A DNA stretch of 64,000 bases. Source: Dasypus novemcinctus (Eukaryota > Chordata > Mammalia > Cingulata > Dasypodidae). A model generated the notes under the pieces. The model was not told the origin of the DNA and did no database searches. It was given only the letters and a program-made list of their open reading frames with translations. The stretch spans positions 65,009,449 to 65,073,448 of the forward strand of contig NC_080688.1 in NCBI RefSeq assembly GCF_030445035.2, in the 5' to 3' direction. Of the stretch, positions 59,895 to 64,000 are shown in pieces; within the stretch, counting starts at the first letter, position 1; each line of letters starts with the position of its first letter. The position numbers and the translations under genes were made by a program.

Positions 59895-60018
59895 GCCCTC
59901 TCCACCTTGCTGGCAGCTCACAGCCTGGCTGTGAGCTGGGGTCCTGCCTCATCTGCATTAGCCCAGTGTCTGGCCCAGTCACTGCTTGTTGAATGAATGA
60001 ATGAATGAATGAGTCAAG
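59895..60018 (+). repeat. L2 LINE 3' end with TGAA tail
   Basis: 'ccagtgtctggcccagtc' and 'gttgaatgaatgaatgaatg' form the terminal L2 motif, with five to six TGAA units. Confidence 0.75.
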
Positions 60019-60364
60019 GAAAGAACGGGGACATTTGCATCTAAACACTTTGGGCACACTGCCTGGGCTATAACAGAAAAGGCACTGGATTAAGCCTCGA
60101 GTCAAAGAAATGAAACACCAGGGAACTGGGGTGGACCAGGGCTGGCTGGAACTGAGAGATCCGTGGGGGGTGGGGTGGGGGGATGGCCTGCCTGGGACCC
60201 GAGGCGACGGTTTCTGGGCACTCCGTTCCAGACCTAAACCATCTTGCAGTTGAGCATCTGGCCTGAGTCGCAAAAGTTCTGAGCTTTCCTAGAACATAAT
60301 CTGTGGGACAATCCAGGCAGTTCGCCCATCCTCCCGGGGGACATAGGAACCCTTTCAGCATTTC

Positions 60365-60520
60365 CTACTATGTTATTTCATTTTATCCCACTGGTAACCC
60401 TGTGAAGCAGGCCTCACTGTCCCCATTTTCCAGATGACAAAATTAAGGCTCAGAAAATTTTACTTACCCTAAGAGCACTTGGTTAGAATGTGGTTGAGTC
60501 TGGATTGGAACCCAGGTCCC
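60365..60520 (-). repeat. MIR SINE
   Basis: 'ccccattttccagatgac' and 'aaattaaggctcagaaaat', followed by 'gattggaacccaggtcc', form a clear inverted MIR. Confidence 0.8.
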
Positions 60521-60832
60521 ATATTACTCCAAAGTCCTCCCTCTCTCCTCTGTACCTCAATGCCTTTGCCTCAAATCTAGTCCTTCTACCCATGGTGCCT
60601 TTCTCTGTTCCTAGAGGGGAGTAAGAGATGGCCCTATGTGGCCTTGCCCTCTGGGCTGGCCATGGGTGCCTCCAACTGCCCACACTGGGACCCACTATGT
60701 GGCAAAGACGTGGCCTGGCACCACAGGACCCACCTCACCCCCAGACCCAGAAATGTGTAGACAAACCTGAGGGAAGGCTGAAGCCTGAGCCCTCGGGTCT
60801 CCAGGATTCTGGAAAGTTCACTTCTCTCAGGC
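60521..60832. other. Intergenic unique sequence, no gene seen
   Basis: No gene or transposon was recognised. Confidence 0.5.
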
Positions 60833-61247
60833 CAGTCCTAAACTTTTTTTTTTTTTAAGATTTATTTATTTCTCCCTCCGCCTCACCCCGTTGTCTGCTC
60901 TCTATGTTCATTCACTGTGTGTTCTTCTGTGTCTGCTTGTATTCTCATCAGGTGGCACTGGGGACCTGTGTCTTTTTTTGTTGCGTTATCTAGCTGCATC
61001 AGCTCTCCCTGTGTGTGGCACCACTCCTGGGCGGGCTGCAGTTTCGCATAGGGTGGCTCTCCTTGCGCGGGGGGCACCCTTATGCAGGAGCATCCCTGCA
61101 TGGGCCGGCACTGCTAGCACATAGCAGCACTGCATATGGGCCAGCTCACCACACTGGCCAGGAGGCCCTGGGTTTGAACCCTGGACCTCCTATATGGTAG
61201 GCGGATGCTCTATCTGTTGAGCCACATCCGCTGTCCCAGTCCTAGAC
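60833..61247 (-). mobile_element. DAS-SINE, minus strand, with target-site duplication
   Basis: The SINE proper is 60844-61236. CAGTCCTAAAC (60833-60843) and CAGTCCTAGAC (61237-61247) are the flanking duplication with one change. A T tract at the left is the inverted tail. The inverted B box 'gggtttgaaccctgg' and head 'gccacatccgctgtccc' are at the right. Confidence 0.93.
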
Positions 61248-63621
61248 CTTTATCTCCTTTCCTCATTTGTTGACATCTCCTGAGCTCCTGCTCGACCCAA
61301 GGCTTTGGGCAGGAAGTTCCCAGGGGCACGTGACAGTTGCACTGAGGGCCCACGCCGCCTGTCCTTAGTATGTGAGCTCAGCATGTGAGCGTGACCACCA
61401 CCCGCAGGACCTGCCAGAGGCAGCAGTGGGGCTGGGAGGACACTGGCCACTGTGTCCATGAATCGTGCTGAGGGCTCCAGGGAGGACGACCTCTCAAAGT
61501 CAGCTGGGGGGCTCCCGCCTGTCGGCCCTAACCCTGATGTTTGAATCCCCTGCCGGACCCGTGGTGAGGCGTGGGGTCCTCCCTGGGGCCCCCCAGGCTG
61601 CTCCTACCTCAGGAACACACCCTGAGCAGAACTCACCCATTAGTGCGGCGCAGACCCACGGGGGCACACACGCATGCGCGGAGCTGGGGCGCCCTGCGAG
61701 GAGGCGGCCCTGGGCTGGCAGGGTGTGTGCGCGGCGCCCTTCCACAGACTGGGGAGGGTGCCAGGGCAGTCACGGTGGAGGGTAAGGACACACTTCCACA
61801 CGGCTCTGCCAGCCCTCGCCGTGTTCCAGCTTGTTGACACAATGATGGCATAATTACAGTTTCAATCACAGAATTAATAATAAGTCGTTTTTGCAAACGA
61901 GGAGGCAGGTCTGCACTGGAAAGGGCCCCAAAGGGCCTGTCGCCTCTGCTATCTGAGGCTGCTGGCCGTTGTTTGATGTTTTTTGCCGAGTTGAGACTTT
62001 TCGAAGGACAATCATAACCACCACCGCCACCGACGTAATGACAACTTTGCCTGCCCCGCTGGCCTCTGGATGGAAGGAGATGGTGATGGAGTTCGACTCA
62101 GAGAAGGTCCCCATCGGGGGTGTGTGTGTAAGAGGTACCTGTGTCGGTCAAGACTTGTCTGTGAGCGTGCGCCAGTGCTTGTGAGTGTCCGCCACGTCTG
62201 TGCGTGGGTGGGTGTATGGAAGTGGGTGCGTGTGCGCTCGTTGACCTTGGCAGTGCCGAGAGGGAGCTGCCCGCCCCGTTCCCCCCCCCCAGAGACGCCT
62301 GCCCCTCCCTCCTCCACCCAGGGGGCTGTGTTGGAGCTTGGAAGAGTCCCCAGGTGTCGCTGGGGAGAGCTGTGGGGTTCAGCCGTGGCCCACCCGACAT
62401 GCCTTGGGGCTCCCGGCTGGGGCCGAGAACCCGCCCCCATGGCTCTGCTCCAAGCAGGGTTGGCAAGAAACTGGCAACAACAACAGTGACAGTCACAGCC
62501 TCATCTCTTCTATCTCCATGATCTCATTTGATCCTCACACCCGCCCTGCAGGGAGAGGGCAGGCCTGGTGGCCTCCACCTGCGCCAAGTGGACACGCAGT
62601 CTGGAGAAGCAGGGGAGCTGCGGACGGTGCCACAGGGCTGGTGATGGATGTGCCGTGCTCAGAGCCTCGGGCGTTGCTGTTTCCACACCCTTGTTTTACA
62701 CCTGGGTGCAGAGAGGCGGGGAGGGGGACAGACCCCTGGCCCTCTGCGGACTCAGGGCCAGCTTTGGGTTTCCACCCAACCTTTACTCTCTTGGCTCTCT
62801 GGGCCCAGGGCAAGGGGCTGGAGGGTTCAGAACCTGCTTTCCATTTTCCGAATTCCCTGTGGCACCAAAGGGACGCTCGTGTCCCTGGGGACTGCAGTGT
62901 GACTCTGCAGACTCCCCGCCAGCTGGATGGCCTCGGGCAGCCCCACAGCCTCCCTGGGCCCGGGCCTCCACCCCTGTTTTCATTGCAGACCAGCCCCGTT
63001 CCCGTGAACCTGACCCCTCGCAGGACGGTGACCTGGTGAGCCCGTGACCCACCGCCCAGTCGGCCCAAGTGGTTTGAGCACCCTATGGGTATGGCCCACC
63101 CAGGCCAACTGCCTGCCCAGTGCCCCGCTGAGGACCCCAGAGGAGGTGAGTGGACAACGGAGCCTTGGAGCAGGGGTTCGCTGCGGCCGGGCTGCCAGCT
63201 GCCAGTTCTGTCCAGTCCCTGTTGGGCAGACTTGACTCTGCCGTGGGTCTCCCATTCCCCTGCATGGCAGGAGGTCAGGCCTGATGTTTGCTGGACTGGC
63301 AGAGGGGTCACCGTGGCTGAGTACTGTGGAGTTCAATGCAGTGGGAGGTGGAGGGACCCATTTCTCAGCTGGGGAGACTGAGGTGGGGCCTCACTCAGAG
63401 GTCAGTGCCCAGCCTGAGACAGGACCTCTGCAGCAACCAGGCAGCTCCGCAGGAAGCCTGCCCCACGGAGCCTCCACTCTGGGCCTTGCCCCGGGCCTGG
63501 CAACAGGGCTCAGGAGTGGGAGCCTGAGGCTCTCCTGGGGAGGCTGGGACAGAATCAAGCCCCTCTTTCCCCTGAGGCCTCTGCTCAGCACCCTTCGCAC
63601 ACCCAGAATAAAGAGCTTTGA
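61248..63621. other. GC-rich intergenic sequence, no gene called
   Basis: It includes MIR-like scraps at about 62510-62555 ('atctcatttgatcctcac') and near 63358. Frames of 233 codons (62338-63039, plus) and 258 codons (62535-63311, minus) overlap each other and have no recognisable domain. A short AT-rich island at 61840-61900 lies next to a CpG-containing stretch. Confidence 0.45.
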
Positions 63622-64000
63622 GGGAAGCAGACGTAGCTCAATGGATAGAGCATCCGTCTACACATGGGAGGTCCGCGGTTCAAACCCCAGGCCTCCTTGA
63701 CCCATGTGGAGCTGGCCCATGCGCAGTGCTGATGCGCACAAAGAGTGCTGTGCCACGCAGGGGTGTCCCCCACGTAGGGGAGCCCCACGCGCAAGGAGTG
63801 CTCCCTGTAAGGAGAGCCGCCCAGCGCGAAAGAAAGTGCAGCCTGCCCAGGAATGGTGCCGCACACACGGAGAGCTGACACAACAAGATGTCGCAACAAA
63901 GAGATACATATTCCCGATGCTGCTGACAAGAATGGGAGCGGACACAGAAGAACACACAGTGAATGGACACAGAGAGCAGATGAGGGGTGGGGGGGAAGGG
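63622..64000 (+). mobile_element. DAS-SINE, cut by the right edge of the window
   Basis: The head 'gggaagcagacgtagctcaatgg' starts at 63622, the B box 'ggttcaaacccca' is intact near 63678, and the body runs to the G-rich segment before the expected A-tail, which falls outside the window. Confidence 0.95.

Noticed and set aside
62338-63311. Overlapping 233-codon (plus) and 258-codon (minus) frames.
   Set aside because: They overlap on opposite strands in GC-rich sequence. Neither resembles a known protein, and the region contains MIR-like scraps.
63622-63700. Possible functional tRNA gene (A- and B-box-like sequences).
   Set aside because: The tRNA-like part is the head of a SINE with a DAS body, the cloverleaf is not intact, and the same head recurs in all the SINEs.
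61248-64000. Possible 3' end of SMAD7, which would follow CTIF in reverse orientation.
   Set aside because: No SMAD7 MH2 coding sequence or recognisable 3' UTR was seen; the gene most likely lies beyond the right edge.

Overview
This is nuclear DNA from a placental mammal, most likely a xenarthran and specifically an armadillo such as Dasypus. The evidence is about ten copies of a tRNA-headed SINE whose head, body and A-rich tail match the armadillo DAS-SINE families, together with mammal-wide MIR, L2, L1M and MaLR fossils. There is no prokaryotic or viral coding block. Almost all open reading frames are chance frames in GC-rich sequence.

The only intact gene part is the 3' end of CTIF (CBP80/20-dependent translation initiation factor, KIAA0427), on the + strand. 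Bases 1-21454 are the end of a large intron. Bases 21455-21508 are the penultimate coding exon (18 codons), 21509-23109 the last intron, and 23110-23325 the last coding exon (71 codons plus stop). A 3' UTR of about 3.7 kb follows, without recognisable interspersed repeats, and ends at an AATAAA at 27011 with a GU-rich downstream element. The exon coding the preceding part of the MIF4G domain was not found and should lie upstream of the window. In human, the next gene downstream of CTIF is SMAD7 on the opposite strand; no SMAD7 exon was recognised here.

The upstream intron (1-21454) holds MIR and L2 fossils, an inverted L1 3'-end fragment (10.5-10.9 kb), and a mosaic at 13.4-16.0 kb in which an old minus-strand L1 is split by two LTR-like insertions and abuts a DAS-type SINE. 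It also has a plus-strand L1 3' end (20.1-20.8 kb) and two tetranucleotide arrays.

The downstream side (27.0-64.0 kb) is intergenic. From 27 to 41 kb it is GC-rich and mostly unique, with one CpG-dense stretch (31.8-32.3 kb) and one DAS-SINE. From 42 to 56.4 kb it is a retroposon-rich zone: three copies of an L1-like 3'-end family, several DAS-SINEs including two-headed composite forms, a solo class II ERV LTR nested inside a SINE, and a processed HNRNPA3 pseudogene itself split by a SINE. From 56.4 to 63.6 kb the sequence is GC-rich again and includes a compact CpG island at 59.3-59.6 kb. A last SINE runs off the right edge.

No new multi-gene system is visible. The items most worth following up are the nested retroposon chronology (LTR in SINE, SINE in pseudogene), the L1-like 3'-end family, the orphan CpG island, and several AT-rich islands that may be conserved regulatory DNA.
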